Below the pieces are notes generated by a model. That model searched no databases. It saw only the letters and a program-made list of their open reading frames with translations, and was not told where the DNA came from. A program made the position numbers and the translations under genes. 64,000 nucleotides of DNA, from contig NZ_FRCT01000005.1 of the NCBI RefSeq assembly GCF_900143025.1, positions 186,001 through 250,000 of the forward strand, read 5' to 3'. This DNA is from Ruminococcus flavefaciens. Its GTDB lineage: Bacteria; Bacillota; Clostridia; Oscillospirales; Ruminococcaceae. Below are positions 44,179 to 52,902 of the stretch, in pieces. The first letter of the stretch is position 1. Every line of letters begins with the position of its first letter.

Positions 44179-44985
44179 ATGGCAATCAATACATTCGCTC
44201 GCAAAGAAATCAAGTTTCTCCTTAATATGGATCAGTATCACGGACTGATGGAGGTCATATCCGAGTATATGAATCCTGATGATTACTGCATAGGCGGTAA
44301 GGAGTATGGTATTTATAATATCTATTATGATACCCCAGATGATTACCTTATAAGAGAGTCACTCTCAAAGCCATATTACAAGGAAAAGATCAGACTTCGC
44401 AGCTATTATTCACCTGCTAAGCCTGATGACAAGGTTTTCCTTGAGATAAAGAAGAAGATCGGCGGAATTGTTACAAAGAGAAGAGTTTCAATGACCCTTG
44501 CTGATTCAGATGCATACTTTGCTGACCGAACAAAGCCTGCATATGATAAGTACATAACAGAGCAGGTTTTCAGAGAGCTCGATGTATTCCTTGACAATTA
44601 TCCCATCGCACCAAAGCAGTATATCAGTTATCAGCGTGAGGCTTTCTTCGGAAAGTACGATCACGATTTCCGTCTTACGTTTGACAGAAAGATAACTGAG
44701 CGCCGCTATGATCTCGGACTGAACTATGAGAGCTACGGCAATTATATAATCGGCGTAGACCAGAGACTTATGGAGGTCAAGGTCTCAAATGCCATTCCCG
44801 ACTGGCTGGTAAGCAAGATGTCAGAGCTTGGTATCTTCAAGACCAGCTTCTCAAAGTACGGCAGAGCATATCAGAACTTCGTTAAAACTCAGATCGAGGG
44901 TGCTCAGCAGACATCGGGAAGAAGGATTTATATATCAGGCATCTCAATGGTTAAGAATAACGTAATTATGAACAGGAGCGTATAA
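44179..44985 (+). CDS. VTC domain protein (polyphosphate polymerase-like)
   Basis: 268 residues forming a VTC/triphosphate-tunnel domain. The basic and acidic strand residues are visible: ARKEIKFLL, YNIYYDTPDDYLIRES, KEKIRLRSY, KVFLEIKKKIGGIVTKRR, YQREAF and RLMEVKVSN. The yeast Vtc4 homologue makes polyphosphate from ATP; bacterial members are often next to DUF4956 membrane proteins, as here (4 bases to the next gene). Enzymatic product in this organism unproven. ATG 44179 has GGAGG 5 bases upstream. Confidence 0.9.
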   Translation: MAINTFARKEIKFLLNMDQYHGLMEVISEYMNPDDYCIGGKEYGIYNIYYDTPDDYLIRESLSKPYYKEKIRLRSYYSPAKPDDKVFLEIKKKIGGIVTKRRVSMTLADSDAYFADRTKPAYDKYITEQVFRELDVFLDNYPIAPKQYISYQREAFFGKYDHDFRLTFDRKITERRYDLGLNYESYGNYIIGVDQRLMEVKVSNAIPDWLVSKMSELGIFKTSFSKYGRAYQNFVKTQIEGAQQTSGRRIYISGISMVKNNVIMNRSV

Positions 44986-44988
44986 TTT

Positions 44989-45729
44989 ATGTTTGAACAC
45001 GGTTTTTTCGGAAATGTACTTTCAAAGTATTATGAGTCAAGTGATTCGGTTTTGGGCATCAGCTCAACACTGACTACTATCAAGGCGGGAGAGTTTTTCC
45101 TCTGCGTCGGCGCAGCACTTCTTATAGGCTTCCTTATAAGCCTTATCTACATCGTGACTCATAGAAAAGAGGGTTATTCACAGAGCTATGTTCTGACCAT
45201 GATAATGCTTCCGACTATCGTTTCACTTATACTTTTACTCATTAACACAACAGCAGGCGCACTCAGTCTGGCAGGTGCATTCACACTTGTACGATTCAGA
45301 AGCGTTGCGGGTGACCCGAAGGATATAGCATACATATTCTTTGCAATGGCAGCAGGTACAGCCTGCGGTATCGGATACATCGGATTTGCTATCGTATTCT
45401 TTGTTATCCTCGGCGTTGTAATGTTTATCCTCAGCGAGACAGACTTCGGCGGCTGCAAGAAGAGACATATGACTCTCAAGATCGCTATCCCCGAGAACCT
45501 TGATTATCAGGGCGTATTTGAGCCTGTTCTCGGCAGATACACAACATACCACAAGCTCAGAAGAGTTAAGACAACAAACTTCGGTACACTCTTTGAGCTT
45601 ATCTACAGCGTTGATGTTCTTGATAACATCGACCAGAAGAAATTCGTTGATGAGCTCCGTGCTCTTAACGGAAATATGACGATCAACCTCGTATTCTTCA
45701 AGTATGACGATAAGATATACGAAGGCTGA
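44989..45729 (+). CDS. DUF4956 membrane protein
   Basis: 246 residues with about four membrane helices (around 35-57, 68-90, 103-125 and 127-147), a charged loop with LVRFRSVAGDPKDIAYIFFAMA, and a C-terminal cytoplasmic domain (about 155-246). DUF4956 proteins are regularly coupled to VTC-domain proteins and are thought to be their membrane partner, perhaps moving or anchoring the polymer. It follows the VTC gene at 3 bases, so they act together. Confidence 0.9.
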   Translation: MFEHGFFGNVLSKYYESSDSVLGISSTLTTIKAGEFFLCVGAALLIGFLISLIYIVTHRKEGYSQSYVLTMIMLPTIVSLILLLINTTAGALSLAGAFTLVRFRSVAGDPKDIAYIFFAMAAGTACGIGYIGFAIVFFVILGVVMFILSETDFGGCKKRHMTLKIAIPENLDYQGVFEPVLGRYTTYHKLRRVKTTNFGTLFELIYSVDVLDNIDQKKFVDELRALNGNMTINLVFFKYDDKIYEG

Positions 45730-45760
45730 TAAATAGATAATTTAAAACCCTCTCCAGCAG

Positions 45761-45797
45761 ATTTGTCAGGCTCTAATTATAGGTCTGACAAATTTTG
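45761..45797 (+). terminator. Hairpin between DUF4956 and the lipoprotein gene
   Basis: ATTTGTCAG (45761-45769) pairs with CTGACAAAT (45785-45793), followed by TTTT. It would reduce read-through into the lipoprotein gene. Confidence 0.55.
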
Positions 45798-45822
45798 CAT
45801 ATGGGGAAAAGGAGAGAAAGCT

Positions 45823-47370
45823 ATGAAATATAGAAGGTTTATTGCAGCGGCTGCTGCACTTTTAACACTGATGACCGCAGTATCATGCGGAAAAGATGAA
45901 GTTCCTGAGTCGGACAAAGATAAAAACCCGACTATATATTCCGAGGATACGAGCAAGAGCTCTTCACAGAAGCTCGACTGGGGCGACAGCTCTCAGAATA
46001 AGCCGCAGAATAACGGTGGACAGAATAATGGCGGACCAAATAACGGTCAGAATAATATGCCTCAGCAGAATAGCGGCAACGGCGGCGGTATGCCTAACGG
46101 AAATGGTCCTCAGGGTGGAAATTCCGCGCCTTATATGGGCGGAAGCGGCTATCCATCAAATAACAACAGCAGCAATAATTTCTGGGGAAACAGTAATCCC
46201 AACGGCGGAAACCCGTACAGCGGCGGACAGCAGAGCGTTCCTAACTGGGGACAGTCAGGCGGCGGTACATGGGGCGGCGTACAGAATAACTATAACGGCG
46301 GCGGCTTCAGCGGTAATACAGGCGGAAACAATAACCAGGGCGGTGAAAACGGCGGCGGTGAGCAGAATCAGAATACACAGCCCAATACTCAGCCTGCAAC
46401 ACAGGCACCTACTGCGCCTGTCAACAGCTCTGAGGTCGAAGCGCCTGATGATACATTAAAGTATACTGCCGAGGTAACTCTTGGCAGTGATATAAACGTA
46501 AAGGGCAGTAATATAAAGGTGAACGGCTCGGTGGTAACTATTACCTCTGAGGGCGATTATATCTTTTCGGGAAGTCTTCCAAACGGTCAGATATGCGTTG
46601 ATACAGCTTCTCCGACGGATAAGGTCACTATCGTGCTTAACGGCGTTGAGATATCCAATTCAAACGGTCCTGCTATCCTTATTGATGAGGCTAAGAAGTG
46701 TACTATCAAGGTCAAGGACGGTACAGCAAATTACCTTTCCGACGGCGGCGACAATAAGATATACGACGGTACTATCTTCTCCAATGATACTCTCAGACTC
46801 AAGGGCAACGGCGAGCTTTATATAACTGCAAACAATGCTCACGGTATATCCTGCGATGACGATATTATCGTCGATAACGGCACATATAATATCATTTCTG
46901 CAAAATCGGGCATATTTGTTCACGATGATATCACGATAAACGGCGGCAGAGTAAATATCAAGGGCGGCACAAACGGTATCAAGTCAAAGGGTACTATCAA
47001 TATAAACGGTGGCTGTACAATGATATCGGGCGGCTTCAAGGAGGAGAAGCGTTCCATTTATGCTATGGGAACCTTCAGCTATACAGGCGGATATGTTTTT
47101 GCAGCAGGCAATCAGGTATCTGTTCCTACATACTCTGAAAGACCTTATGTGGTCATGGACCTTGTTGACCCTGTAGAAGGCGGAAACAGTGTTGAAATGG
47201 TGCTCAATGATATCCAGATGGCTACATTTGTTCCGCATACAGAATTCAGAAGCCTTATGATGCTTGCACCTGAAATATCAGCAGGGAATACATTCTATGC
47301 TGTTATCAATGGCGAAAATACAGAACAGTATACCATTGAAGAAGGACTTAATCTGTTTACGACTAAATAA
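45823..47370 (+). CDS. Lipoprotein with Cthe_2159-type carbohydrate-binding beta-helix
   Basis: 515 residues. A lipoprotein signal (lipobox AVSC near residue 23) is followed by a long Asn/Gly/Gln-rich linker (about 50-200) and a parallel beta-helix domain (about 220-510). That domain has repeats such as GDYIFSGSL, KVTIVLNGVEISN, DDIIVDNGTYNIIS, HDDITINGGRVNIKGGTNGIKSKGTININGG, here cut at 20: DDITINGGRVNIKGG. This matches the Cthe_2159 family (PF14262), a cellulose/pectin-binding fold. It sits after VTC-DUF4956 as in other Clostridia. AAGGAG lies 8 bases before ATG 45823. Confidence 0.85.
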   Translation: MKYRRFIAAAAALLTLMTAVSCGKDEVPESDKDKNPTIYSEDTSKSSSQKLDWGDSSQNKPQNNGGQNNGGPNNGQNNMPQQNSGNGGGMPNGNGPQGGNSAPYMGGSGYPSNNNSSNNFWGNSNPNGGNPYSGGQQSVPNWGQSGGGTWGGVQNNYNGGGFSGNTGGNNNQGGENGGGEQNQNTQPNTQPATQAPTAPVNSSEVEAPDDTLKYTAEVTLGSDINVKGSNIKVNGSVVTITSEGDYIFSGSLPNGQICVDTASPTDKVTIVLNGVEISNSNGPAILIDEAKKCTIKVKDGTANYLSDGGDNKIYDGTIFSNDTLRLKGNGELYITANNAHGISCDDDIIVDNGTYNIISAKSGIFVHDDITINGGRVNIKGGTNGIKSKGTININGGCTMISGGFKEEKRSIYAMGTFSYTGGYVFAAGNQVSVPTYSERPYVVMDLVDPVEGGNSVEMVLNDIQMATFVPHTEFRSLMMLAPEISAGNTFYAVINGENTEQYTIEEGLNLFTTK

Positions 47371-47496
47371 AAGAATTATTGTATAATAAATGTAAATATG
47401 TAATAAGTGAAAACTTATTCACATAAAATTAACTTGAAAAAATATGAAAAAACAAGCAAAAGTACACATAAGTATATTTTTGTAGATAAATGTATA

Positions 47497-47525
47497 TTGT
47501 AAAGTACGGGATAATGCAATATAAT
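47497..47525 (+). promoter_or_regulatory. Promoter of the predicted small RNA
   Basis: -35 TTGTAA (47497-47502), 17-bp spacer, -10 TATAAT (47520-47525). Transcription should begin near 47532. No ribosome binding site and no open frame with one follow before the terminator at 47756. Confidence 0.7.
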
Positions 47526-47531
47526 AAATAC

Positions 47532-47783
47532 AGCAAATGAAGATTATTGGTATTCAACATCAAGTACCCTCCCCTCTCATGTGCTTGATATTGAGTATTA
47601 GTTCACTTGCACGCCATAGAAATAGTTTTGTCAAGTAATAAAACTAACCCCTTTCATTTGTAATTTTTTCATGTTTTCTATTCTCAATAATTTGTTTTAA
47701 CTTATCGTCTATGGCTCGACCCACAGTGCTAAACGAGAAATCGTTTGGGTCGAATATCCGCTCCCTCTGAGCGGATTTTTTTT
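47532..47783 (+). ncRNA. Predicted free-standing structured RNA (about 250 nt)
   Basis: Between the promoter and the terminator there is no plausible gene but much pairing. H1: 47551-47567 with 47581-47597, 17 base pairs including G-U, with the C-rich loop CCTCCCCTCTCAT. A closing helix: GCCATAGA (47613-47620) with TCTATGGC (47708-47715). Inside it, TAGTTTT (47623) with AAAACTA (47640). Then CGACCC (47717) with GGGTCG (47747), enclosing AAACGA-GAAA-TCGTTT (47731-47746). A terminator ends it. The CCTCCCC loop is complementary to Shine-Dalgarno sequences, as in several Firmicute small RNAs. Not matched to 6S, tmRNA, SRP, RNase P or a riboswitch I know. Confidence 0.65.
47756..47783 (+). terminator. 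Terminator of the predicted small RNA
   Basis: ATCCGCTC (47756-47763) with GAGCGGAT (47769-47776), 5-base loop, then a run of T. Clean Rho-independent form, 38 bases before the next promoter. Confidence 0.85.
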
Positions 47784-47820
47784 ACATTGTGAAACTTGCG
47801 TGAAAGATTATATAATCCGC

Positions 47821-47849
47821 TTGACAAATTCTATAACCTGTGTTAGAAT
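47821..47849 (+). promoter_or_regulatory. Promoter of the ribbon-helix-helix gene
   Basis: Consensus -35 TTGACA (47821-47826), 17-bp spacer, -10 TAGAAT (47844-47849). It places the transcript start near 47856, so the protein must begin downstream of that point. Confidence 0.8.
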
Positions 47850-47880
47850 ATATGTAATGAAGAAGGGAAGTGATGTACCC

Positions 47881-48525
47881 GTGAAAAAGAGTGTATACAG
47901 CCTTGTCCTAATGGACGATGTTATAAAAGCTGTGGACAAAGAGGCTTACAGGCTGGGGACGAGCCGCTCAAATCTTATAAATCAGATACTTGCAGAGCAT
48001 TTATCCTGTGTTACCCCCGAAATGCGTATGAGGGAGATATTTGAACAGGTGGCAGAGCTGGTCAGCAGCAGCTTCCTGATACAGGAACAGCGTTCGCCGT
48101 CACTTATGACCGTAAAAACCGCGCTGGAATATAAGTACAGACCTACTATAAATTATAAGGTGGAGCTGGAACGATCGCCGTCGGATCATATCGGTACTCT
48201 CAGAGTTAACATAAGGACGCAGAGCTCGGCGCTTATTGATATGTTTCACAGCTTTTTTGCCTATCGTGCAAAGCTTGAAAAAACGTATCTGCAACAGCTT
48301 GGTATAAATAAGTACAGCTGCGAGATAGGTGACGGAAGCTTTTCGAGGGCTCTTATAAATACCGGAAAGCTTACGGGAGAACAGCTTGGCGAAGCAATAG
48401 GCGAGTACATCAAGGATCTTGACCACGCCGTAAAGGTGTATTTTGCGGATCCTGCCAACTTTGGCGAGAGCGCACATATTCTTGAAAAGAATTACCGATT
48501 GCTGTTAAGCAGGTATATTATTTAG
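47881..48525 (+). CDS. Ribbon-helix-helix-like regulator, unknown
   Basis: 214 residues. The first 45 (SVYSLVLMDDVIKAVDKEAY, then RLGTSRSNLINQILAEHL) fit a ribbon-helix-helix DNA-binding domain. The remaining 170 form an uncharacterised domain with strands and helices, including LERSPSDHIGTLRVNIRTQS and YSCEIGDGSFSRALINTGKL. The GTG at 47881 is the first start downstream of the promoter with a good binding site (AAGGGAAG, 10 bases). It lies 66 bases before clpB and could regulate it, but no operator is evident. No named family recognised. Confidence 0.7.
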   Translation: MKKSVYSLVLMDDVIKAVDKEAYRLGTSRSNLINQILAEHLSCVTPEMRMREIFEQVAELVSSSFLIQEQRSPSLMTVKTALEYKYRPTINYKVELERSPSDHIGTLRVNIRTQSSALIDMFHSFFAYRAKLEKTYLQQLGINKYSCEIGDGSFSRALINTGKLTGEQLGEAIGEYIKDLDHAVKVYFADPANFGESAHILEKNYRLLLSRYII

Positions 48526-48591
48526 TAAGCAAAAAAGAGTATTCAATGAATAATTTTTGATAAGAAAGAAAATGTGAATGGAGGAATAAAT

Positions 48592-51189
48592 ATGAATGCA
48601 GAGAAATTGACACAGAAATCCATTGACGCTGTTAGAAAAGCGCAGAGCATCGCTGTAATGCTCTCAAATTCCGTTATCGAGCCTATACACCTGCTTGCAG
48701 GACTGGTTCGTCAGGAAAACGGACTTATACCGCAGCTCCTTAAAAAGATGAATATAGACGAGGATATCTTCGACTCTGAGGTTGAGAAGAAGATGAACCT
48801 TCTCCCGAAGGTAACGGGAAGCGGCAGAAGCAGTAATATCGGCATATCGGCTGAGTGCGACAGAGTTCTCACATCGGCTGAGGGCATCGCTGCAAATATG
48901 AAGGACGAATTCGTTTCCGTAGAGCATCTTATGCTTGCTCTTATCGACAGCAAGGACAGAGATGTTTCACAGCTTTTCGGCACATTCAATATCACCCGTG
49001 ACAGCTTTCTCAGCGCACTTATGTCCGTCAGAGGAAATACCAGAGTCACCAGTGAAAATCCGGAGGATACCTACGATGTGCTCACAAAATACGGTCAGGA
49101 GCTTGTCGGGCTTGCCAGGAGAAATAAACTCGACCCCGTTATCGGACGTGACAGCGAGATACGAAACGTTATCCGCATACTCTCAAGAAAAACGAAAAAT
49201 AACCCTGTGCTCATCGGTGAACCGGGCGTTGGTAAAACTGCGATCGCTGAGGGACTTGCCCTTCGTATCGTGGCAGGAGATGTCCCCGACAGCCTTAAAG
49301 ACCGCAAGGTCTTCTCGCTTGATATGGGAGCTCTCGTCGCAGGAGCAAAGTACAGAGGCGAATTTGAGGAGCGTCTGAAGGCTGTCCTCAATGAGATAAA
49401 GAACAGCAACGGACAGATACTTCTCTTTATTGATGAGCTCCACACTATCGTTGGTGCAGGAAAGACCGACGGTGCTATGGACGCAGGCAACCTTTTAAAG
49501 CCTATGCTTGCAAGAGGTGAGCTCCACTGTATCGGTGCTACCACACTTAATGAGTACCGTCAGTACATCGAAAAAGACCCTGCTCTTGAAAGACGTTTCC
49601 AGCCTGTTATGGTCGATGAGCCAAGCGTTGAGGATACTATATCCATACTTCGTGGACTCAAGGAGCGTTATGAGGTCTTCCACGGCGTAAAGATAAGCGA
49701 TAATGCACTTATTTCGGCAGCAATGCTTTCAAATCGTTATATAACAGACCGTTTCCTCCCAGATAAGGCTATTGACCTTATAGATGAGGCTTGTGCGACT
49801 ATACGTACTGAAATGGACTCCATGCCAACTGAGCTGGACGTTATCTCACGTAAGATAGTACAGCTGGAAATTGAAGAAGCTGCGCTCAAAAAGGAAAGCG
49901 ACAATATCTCTCAGGAACACCTTGAGGAGATTCAGAAGGAGCTTGCAGAGCTGCGTGAGAAGTTCAACAGCATGAAGGCTAAGTGGGAAAACGAAAAGAA
50001 TGATATCTCCGCTGTTCAGAAGCTCCGTGAGGAGATAGAGCGTACAGGCGGCGAGATAGATAAGGCTGAGCGTGAGTACGACCTTAACAAGGCTGCTGAG
50101 CTGAAATACGGCAAGCTGCCGCAGCTCCAGAAAGAACTGGAGGAGCTTGAAAAGCAGGCAGAGCATGACGTGGAGAATGGCAGACTCCTCCGTGATAAGG
50201 TAACAGAGGACGAGATCGCAAAGATCGTATGCCGCTGGACAGGTATCCCTGTATCAAAGCTTATGGAAGGCGAAAAGGAAAAGATACTGGGACTGGAAGG
50301 ACTTCTCCATAAGAGAGTCATCGGACAGGACGAGGCTGTTACAAAGGTAAGCGAAGCTATACTGCGTTCTCGTGCAGGTATACAGGCTCCCGACAGACCT
50401 ATCGGTTCATTCCTCTTCCTCGGTCCTACAGGTGTGGGCAAGACAGAGCTTGCAAAGGCACTCTCAGAGATACTCTTTGACGATGAGAGAAATATTATCC
50501 GTATCGACATGAGCGAATATATGGAGAAATTCAGCGTAAGCAGACTCATTGGTGCGCCTCCAGGATATGTTGGTTATGATGAGGGCGGTCAGCTCACAGA
50601 GGCAGTCCGCAGAAAGCCGTACTCTGTAGTTCTCTTTGATGAGATAGAAAAGGCTCACCCCGATGTGTTCAATATACTGCTTCAGGTGCTTGATGACGGT
50701 CGTATCACAGACTCACAGGGCAGAACAGTTGATTTCAAGAATACTATTATAATACTCACATCTAATTTAGGTTCTCCGTATATACTTGAAGGTATTGACG
50801 AAAACGGTGAGATAACCGATGAGGCACGTTCACAGGTAGAGGGACTTCTTAAAACGCAGTTCAGACCTGAGTTCCTCAACCGTCTTGATGAGATAATCTT
50901 CTATAAGCCGCTGGCTAAAACAGAGATAATCAAGATAGTTGACCTTATGTTGGCTGACCTTCAGAAGCGTCTGGACGACAAGCATATACGTATAAATGTA
51001 AGCGAGGCTGCTAAGAATTATATCGTTGAGTGCGGTTATGATCCTAATTTCGGTGCAAGACCGCTCAGAAGATTTATTCAGCGCAATGTTGAGACACTTG
51101 CGGCTAAGCGTATAATAGGCGGCAACCTTTCCGCAGGCGATGTCATTGATATAGACATAGACGCAAACGGCAAGCTGGTCGCAGATTGA
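48592..51189 (+). CDS. clpB: Chaperone ClpB
   Basis: AAA+ disaggregase that works with DnaK to pull proteins out of aggregates. 865 residues: N-domain (1-150), first nucleotide-binding domain with Walker A GEPGVGKT, the coiled-coil middle domain (about 400-525; e.g. [20 protein letters not shown]), and second domain with [14 protein letters not shown] and [13 protein letters not shown]. The middle domain distinguishes it from ClpA/ClpC. ATG 48592 has GGAGG 7 bases upstream. No CIRCE or CtsR operator was found upstream. Confidence 0.96.
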   Translation: MNAEKLTQKSIDAVRKAQSIAVMLSNSVIEPIHLLAGLVRQENGLIPQLLKKMNIDEDIFDSEVEKKMNLLPKVTGSGRSSNIGISAECDRVLTSAEGIAANMKDEFVSVEHLMLALIDSKDRDVSQLFGTFNITRDSFLSALMSVRGNTRVTSENPEDTYDVLTKYGQELVGLARRNKLDPVIGRDSEIRNVIRILSRKTKNNPVLIGEPGVGKTAIAEGLALRIVAGDVPDSLKDRKVFSLDMGALVAGAKYRGEFEERLKAVLNEIKNSNGQILLFIDELHTIVGAGKTDGAMDAGNLLKPMLARGELHCIGATTLNEYRQYIEKDPALERRFQPVMVDEPSVEDTISILRGLKERYEVFHGVKISDNALISAAMLSNRYITDRFLPDKAIDLIDEACATIRTEMDSMPTELDVISRKIVQLEIEEAALKKESDNISQEHLEEIQKELAELREKFNSMKAKWENEKNDISAVQKLREEIERTGGEIDKAEREYDLNKAAELKYGKLPQLQKELEELEKQAEHDVENGRLLRDKVTEDEIAKIVCRWTGIPVSKLMEGEKEKILGLEGLLHKRVIGQDEAVTKVSEAILRSRAGIQAPDRPIGSFLFLGPTGVGKTELAKALSEILFDDERNIIRIDMSEYMEKFSVSRLIGAPPGYVGYDEGGQLTEAVRRKPYSVVLFDEIEKAHPDVFNILLQVLDDGRITDSQGRTVDFKNTIIILTSNLGSPYILEGIDENGEITDEARSQVEGLLKTQFRPEFLNRLDEIIFYKPLAKTEIIKIVDLMLADLQKRLDDKHIRINVSEAAKNYIVECGYDPNFGARPLRRFIQRNVETLAAKRIIGGNLSAGDVIDIDIDANGKLVAD

Positions 51190-51199
51190 TAAATAAAAC

Positions 51200-51254
51200 A
51201 AAGCCATAGTTTTCCTGATGAAAAGTCGGAAATACTATGGCTTTTTATTTTTTT
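51200..51254 (+). terminator. Terminator after clpB
   Basis: AAAGCCATAG and CTATGGCTTT form the main stem, with TTTCC/GGAAA pairing inside, followed by TTTTATTTTTTT. Confidence 0.85.
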
Positions 51255-51530
51255 GATGGCTAAAGGTCAAGTGCAAAAGTCGGATATTTTGGGCGTGTTC
51301 ACAAAATATTAAGAAAATCAGAGACGAAAACGTTGATTTTTTTACCTTCAAAGAGCTGAAATCACTCTATATTTCGGAATATTTTAGACATAATATACAA
51401 AAAGTAAAATAAAAAATGGGCGGCAGCACCGTTTTCAACGGAAAATAGGCAAATTCTATGGCGGTTTTGAATAAAAATGGGGCGGTATACAGCCAAATAT
51501 AGGTGGATTTGTCATTTTTTTTTGAAATTC
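51255..51530 (+). other. Intergenic region clpB / HU
   Basis: About 275 bases, A/T-rich, no gene. Three similar G-rich motifs ATGG(G)(G)CGG occur at about 51415, 51459 and 51477, just upstream of the HU promoter. They may be a binding site; otherwise I see nothing. Confidence 0.35.
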
Positions 51531-51559
51531 TTGACAAATCGTTATAAAGGGTATATAAT
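51531..51559 (+). promoter_or_regulatory. Strong promoter of the HU gene
   Basis: Perfect consensus: -35 TTGACA (51531-51536), 17-bp spacer, -10 TATAAT (51554-51559). Fits a highly expressed gene. Confidence 0.88.
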
Positions 51560-51594
51560 TCAATTGTAAAATCTATTTTATGGAGGATAAAACT

Positions 51595-51870
51595 ATGACA
51601 AAGACCGAGTTAATCAGTGCAGTTGCCGACAAGGCTGACTTCACAAAGAAGAACGCAGAGACTGCTGTAAACGCTATCATCTCAACAATTACAGATGCTC
51701 TCGCAAGCGGTGAGAAGGTTTCAATCGTAGGCTTTGGAACATTTGAAGTACGTGACCGTAAGGAGAAGCAGGTAATCAATCCTCAGACAAAGAAGATGAT
51801 GACAGCTCCTGCATCAAAGGCTCCTGCTTTCAAGGCTGGTCAGGCATTCAAGAACGCTGTTAACAAGTAA
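51595..51870 (+). CDS. hup: DNA-binding protein HU
   Basis: Histone-like nucleoid protein that bends DNA as a dimer. 91 residues: MTKTELISAVADKADFTKK, VNAIISTITDALASGEKV, FGTFEVRDRKEKQVINPQT and the end VPAFKAG-like APAFKAGQAFKNAVN. The DNA-gripping arm contains MMTAPASKAPAF. GGAGG lies 8 bases before ATG 51595. It is co-transcribed with the histone H1-like gene 18 bases downstream. Confidence 0.97.
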   Translation: MTKTELISAVADKADFTKKNAETAVNAIISTITDALASGEKVSIVGFGTFEVRDRKEKQVINPQTKKMMTAPASKAPAFKAGQAFKNAVNK

Positions 51871-51888
51871 TTCAAGGAGGATACTATC

Positions 51889-52320
51889 ATGGCAGAAAAG
51901 AAGACTGCAGATACAAAAGTAGTTGAGACAGCTGCTGTTGCAGCTGATACAAAGGCAACAGCTGAGAAGAAGGCATCTGCTGCTAAGGCAACAGCTGCAA
52001 AGAAGCCTGCTGAAAAGAAGGCAACAGCTGCAAAGAAGGCTCCTGCTGCAAAGAAGCCTGCTGAGAAGAAAGCAACAACTGCAAAGAAGCCGGCTGCTGA
52101 GAAGAAGCCTGCTGCTAAGAAGACTGCAGCTGCTGTTGAAAGCAAGGTAGTGATCCAGGGAAGAGGCACAGAGGTAAATACCGATGAGCTTATCAAGAAG
52201 GCAATAAAGGCTTCAGGCAAGAAGAATGCTGAGAAGGTTGATCTTTATGTTATTCCTGAGGCAAACAAGGTTTACTATGTAATTGATGGTGTGCCAAGCG
52301 GCGACATCGATCTCTTCTAA
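51889..52320 (+). CDS. Histone H1-like protein with C-terminal DUF6465 domain
   Basis: 143 residues. The first 82 are almost only Ala and Lys with Pro, Thr and Glu in PAEKK-ATAAKK repeats, like the tail of histone H1 or mycobacterial HU. The C-terminal 60 (VVIQGRGTEVNTDELIKKAI, then YVIPEANKVYYVIDG and GDIDLF) form a small conserved DUF6465-like domain. AAGGAGG precedes the ATG. As it shares the HU promoter and is very basic, it probably coats or compacts DNA; the role of the domain is unknown. Confidence 0.8.
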   Translation: MAEKKTADTKVVETAAVAADTKATAEKKASAAKATAAKKPAEKKATAAKKAPAAKKPAEKKATTAKKPAAEKKPAAKKTAAAVESKVVIQGRGTEVNTDELIKKAIKASGKKNAEKVDLYVIPEANKVYYVIDGVPSGDIDLF

Positions 52321-52325
52321 GAATT

Positions 52326-52357
52326 CTTTAAGCTCCGCTTTATGCGGAGCTTTTTGT
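52326..52357 (+). terminator. Terminator after the HU operon
   Basis: AAGCTCCGC pairs with GCGGAGCTT around TTTAT, followed by TTTTGTATA. Confidence 0.9.
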
Positions 52358-52373
52358 ATATATAAGCATAAAC

Positions 52374-52733
52374 AAGGCTCTCCATAACCTCGATACCCAT
52401 ATAGCAGTTTTGTAGTATTTATTGAGAGAACCCCTTTTGAAAAAGGGGCTCCTCTGACGGAGGACGTCCCCTCTGTCACTGCGTGACATCTCCCCACACT
52501 GTGGGGAGTCACTCTCAAACTCTCTCCCGAAAACTTTCAGTTTTATTTTTTCTCAGATAGGGCACACCGAAAATAAAAAAGCCCTGCAAGTAATGCAGGG
52601 TGTGCCCTATCTGAGAAAAAATCAGCTAAAAAAGTCTTTGGAAAGGGGTTCGGGGGAAAGCCTTTCTTCAGAAAGGTTTCCCCCGATAAATAGTATAAGC
52701 TTCTATATTAGTACCACGGTTACGGAGAGCCTT
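52374..52733. repeat. Miniature inverted-repeat element
   Basis: 360 bases bounded by inverted ends: AAGGCTCTCCATAACC (52374-52389) and GGTTACGGAGAGCCTT (52718-52733), with similarity continuing inward for about 55 bases. It carries a CCCCTTTT/AAAAGGGG hairpin (52431-52448) and a GGGGAAAGCCTTTC-ttca-GAAAGGTTTCCCC hairpin (about 52654-52684; cut where long). It encodes no protein. The right end recurs at 967-1036. Its centre includes a second palindrome (52546-52621). Typical of a non-autonomous element mobilised in trans. Confidence 0.65.
52546..52621. repeat. Nested 76-bp palindrome
   Basis: Perfect 23-bp inverted arms (52546-52568 and 52599-52621, containing CTCAGATAGGGCACACC and its complement) flank an A-rich spacer and the inner hairpin CCCTGC/GCAGGG (52582-52600). 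It looks like a separate small element inserted within the larger one. Confidence 0.65.
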
Positions 52734-52902
52734 TTAACTATATCATGGTTTTATTGGGGCTTGTGTAAAAACGTGTGTGTTAAGCTTATTCTGCGCTTTC
52801 GATAGTAACCTTAAAGGAGATTTCTACATTAAGGCATAAAGTATAAGCGTAATAATATGTCGGATGAAAGTTTCATGAATATGTTTCAGTTGTTGTAACT
52901 AT
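52734..52902. other. Intergenic remainder before the dockerin gene end
   Basis: About 170 bases, A/T-rich, no gene or clear terminator seen. Confidence 0.35.

Noticed and set aside
52441-52520. Short repeated stems resembling a CRISPR unit (GACGGAGG, GTCACTGCGTGAC, CCCCACACTGTGGGG)
   Set aside because: Each is a different single palindrome; there are no identical repeats with regular spacers.
52593-52805. 70-codon frame within the palindromic repeat
   Set aside because: Generated by the inverted repeat; no binding site or conserved motif.
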